The notes under the pieces: model-generated
Database searches by the model: none
Seen by the model: only the letters and a program-made list of their open reading frames with translations
What the model was told of the DNA's origin: nothing
NCBI GenBank assembly: GCA_019894765.1
Contig: JAGXNT010000034.1
Span: forward strand, 1 to 63,383
Origin: Candidatus Heimdallarchaeota archaeon
GTDB taxonomy: Archaea; Asgardarchaeota; Heimdallarchaeia; JABLTI01
Reading direction: 5' to 3'
Length of the DNA stretch: 63,383 bases
Shown here: positions 62,032 through 63,383 of the stretch, piece after piece
Numbering within the stretch: the first letter of the stretch is position 1
How the letters are laid out: every line of letters begins with the position of its first letter
Position numbers and translations under genes: made by a program

Positions 62032-62472
62032 TTAATTAAAAAAAGGGAAAAAGGATGCCAGTAAAACAATAGGGGAGAAGTCAGGGGATGATTGCAAATT
62101 CAAAATGTGGGTATTCCCCGCAATTGGAAGTGTATGAGCAATTTTCGTATCTTTGTATTTGAGAAAAGCTCGAGAATATTTTGAATAACATTTCAATATT
62201 TTTGGGGATTCTTCAATGGTTTTCCATTTTAGAATTCTGGAATTCTTAGTTGTAAAACTAAAACTCTTCAACACTGTTCCATTGGAAGATATTTTGTAAA
62301 ATACTCTATCATCCATGACTCTTGTTTCTAATCGTGCTTTTGAATCATTTAGGAGAAAAATAATAGAATTAGGTGTTATCCTAATTCTTCCTATAGGAGT
62401 TTTATTACCATCTACTTGATAAATTAACCAATGATTACTTACTGGTACAATCTTTAGTTTCACAAATATCAC
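62032..62472 (-). CDS. Hypothetical protein, 146 aa
   Basis: Beta-rich composition (VSNHWLIYQVDGNKTPIGRI, ILKWKTIEESPKILKCYSKY) that could be a tubby/LURP-one-like or PH-like barrel, not proven. GTG start overlapping the stop of the DUF4139 gene by four bases, so both are coupled. No motif identified. Confidence 0.6.
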   Translation of the reverse strand: MIFVKLKIVPVSNHWLIYQVDGNKTPIGRIRITPNSIIFLLNDSKARLETRVMDDRVFYKISSNGTVLKSFSFTTKNSRILKWKTIEESPKILKCYSKYSRAFLKYKDTKIAHTLPIAGNTHILNLQSSPDFSPIVLLASFFPFFN

Positions 62473-63383
62473 GGCAATGATGGTGTTATTTCATAATCCT
62501 TTTCCCATTCAACCTCATACTTGTAAGTAATTTTAGTAGTTGCATCTGGTTTGAGTTTTAACTCCCAAGTGTATACGCCAAGATTATCTTCTGCTGGGAC
62601 TACATTGGCTTCAAAATCCTTTATTTTAATCCTCTCAGATCGGGAATATGGGATAGCGTCTTTGATAGTTATCTGTGAAGCTTCTTTTCTGAAGTTCTTA
62701 ATTTCAAGCTCATACTCATATGAAATTGCACGTTTACCTTTAACCAAGCCGGCTTTTTCTCTGACTCGTTTAAGGAGTTTCTTTTTAGCAGCTATTTTAA
62801 GCTCTTCTCGTGCACCTAGTTTGAATTCATCTCGAGGTGGCACTCTGTTAATGCGGGTTTCACCTATGAATTCACCTTCAGAATAGACTTTTGCGTTTCC
62901 GCCAAGAACAACTTCGTCATCATTTGTAATCTTGTCTTGAGCAATAACTCCAAGTGCATCAGTAGCTGCCCAGTAAAATTCTTTGTCAGTTTTCAATTCA
63001 GCAATTGTTAAGGTAACTGGATGAGTGTTTCCATCAGAAGGAATTGTCCATTTTCCTGGAATAACGAAGCTTTGTACTCCAGCAGCACTTTCTTTCATTT
63101 CTGCTACAGGTTCAAACAAATCTTCATCTGGAGCATAATCCATCATTTCTTCTTTCTCAGCCATAACACCCATTGGTGCTGCTGCTCCAGCCTTCATTTT
63201 CTTCATAGAGCGCGAGGCTTTAGGTGCTGGTGGGGGTCGGGCGTATGGATCGTAGATGTCAATGTAGAATGGATTTGGTTCTATAACTCGTATTGGTTTG
63301 AACACAGCTGTAGAAATCTCCATTTCGACATTTTTCCAATCCTCTAGTGTTCGGTTAACTACTTGTGCTATTCCTTTGAGAAC
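62469..63383 (-). CDS. DUF4139 (MuiA-like) protein, C-terminal part (cut by window edge)
   Basis: The frame is open past the right edge; 304 residues are visible. The first bases encode GIAQVVNRTLEDWKNVEMEI, matching the N-x-TGEDW-x-DV block of DUF4139/mucoidy-inhibitor-A proteins. A low-complexity proline/alanine linker follows (YARPPPAPKASRSMKKMKAG), then VPPRDEFKLGAREELKIAAK, with the characteristic VPPxDEFxLG signature, and a beta-sandwich end. Function of DUF4139 is not well defined. Coupled to the gene at 62032. Confidence 0.85.
   Translation of the reverse strand, partial: VLKGIAQVVNRTLEDWKNVEMEISTAVFKPIRVIEPNPFYIDIYDPYARPPPAPKASRSMKKMKAGAAAPMGVMAEKEEMMDYAPDEDLFEPVAEMKESAAGVQSFVIPGKWTIPSDGNTHPVTLTIAELKTDKEFYWAATDALGVIAQDKITNDDEVVLGGNAKVYSEGEFIGETRINRVPPRDEFKLGAREELKIAAKKKLLKRVREKAGLVKGKRAISYEYELEIKNFRKEASQITIKDAIPYSRSERIKIKDFEANVVPAEDNLGVYTWELKLKPDATTKITYKYEVEWEKDYEITPSLP

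Noticed and set aside
1..63383. Mobile element or prophage insertion
   Set aside because: No transposase, integrase, terminal inverted repeats or tRNA-adjacent duplication was seen; the tRNA-Pro gene has no repeat of its 3' end nearby in the window.

Overview
This window is a gene-dense, low-GC archaeal chromosome segment. The core genes are archaeal or archaeo-eukaryotic: eL31, eL39, eS19, uL16 (L10e), uL1 and uL10 with an acidic P-stalk tail, PDCD5, Rnp4, Nob1, Trm1, TrmI, a eukaryote-type ProRS, Sec61-beta and A/V-ATPase subunit E. Alongside them are three small GTPases of different families, two Roadblock/LC7 proteins, a longin-like protein, an E1-like activating enzyme, an Rpn11/CSN5-like JAMM protease, a RING-like protein, an actin-family ATPase and an RPC34-like Fe-S protein. 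Together these point to an Asgard archaeon. A Heimdallarchaeia-type lineage is possible, but I cannot fix the lineage from sequence alone. I saw no insertion sequence, prophage, CRISPR array or rRNA.

Layout. 1-6 kb: edge of an SPFH protein, the E1-like gene, an XRE-type regulator, then rnhB, trm1, rlmE and an RPC34-like gene on the minus strand. 6-12 kb: a membrane protein of ECF S-component type, eL31, then a bacterial-looking minus-strand operon (deacetylase, AcpS, FkbH-like, acyl carrier protein) divergent from an acyltransferase and a VOC protein. 12-16 kb: ribosomal genes eS19, PDCD5, eL39, plus unknown genes, one lacking a start codon. 16-21.5 kb (plus): rnp4, a GTPase-thioredoxin fusion, trmI, proS, Roadblock and longin-like/wHTH. 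21.5-27 kb: aminotransferase, atpE, a JAMM protease next to an atypical GTPase, hypB. 27.5-37 kb (plus): an actin-like ATPase, a ribbon-helix-helix-like partner, a TPR-like/zinc-ribbon protein and an MglA-type GTPase, then a 1388-residue SF2 helicase, a wHTH regulator, a RING-like protein and a coiled-coil protein. 37-48.6 kb: regulators, uL16, a zinc-ribbon protein, a PPC-domain protein, a proline/glutamate-rich coiled-coil protein, a TIM-barrel-like protein, uL10, uL1, nob1 and NAD kinase. 48.7 kb: intron-containing tRNA-Pro(CGG). 49-56 kb: TPR protein, nucleotidyltransferase, second Roadblock, smc and scpA. 56-63 kb: Sec61-beta, MoxR-DUF58-membrane genes converging on a DUF4129-like pair, and a DUF4139 protein cut by the window edge.

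How the genes fit together. Four themes stand out. First, a GTPase/regulator network: GTPase-thioredoxin, JAMM-linked GTPase, MglA-like GTPase, two Roadblocks and a longin-like protein. Second, scattered parts of a ubiquitin-like system: E1, JAMM and RING-like. Third, a chromosomal ParM/ParR-like pair in line with an MglA-type GTPase, the best candidate for an undescribed cytoskeletal or segregation system. Fourth, an acyl-carrier-protein cassette with an FkbH-like enzyme, unusual in archaea and probably acquired from bacteria for surface-glycan or small-molecule acylation.

Many genes start with TTG or GTG. In several cases the Shine-Dalgarno position favours a start inside the longest ORF, and those starts were chosen here.
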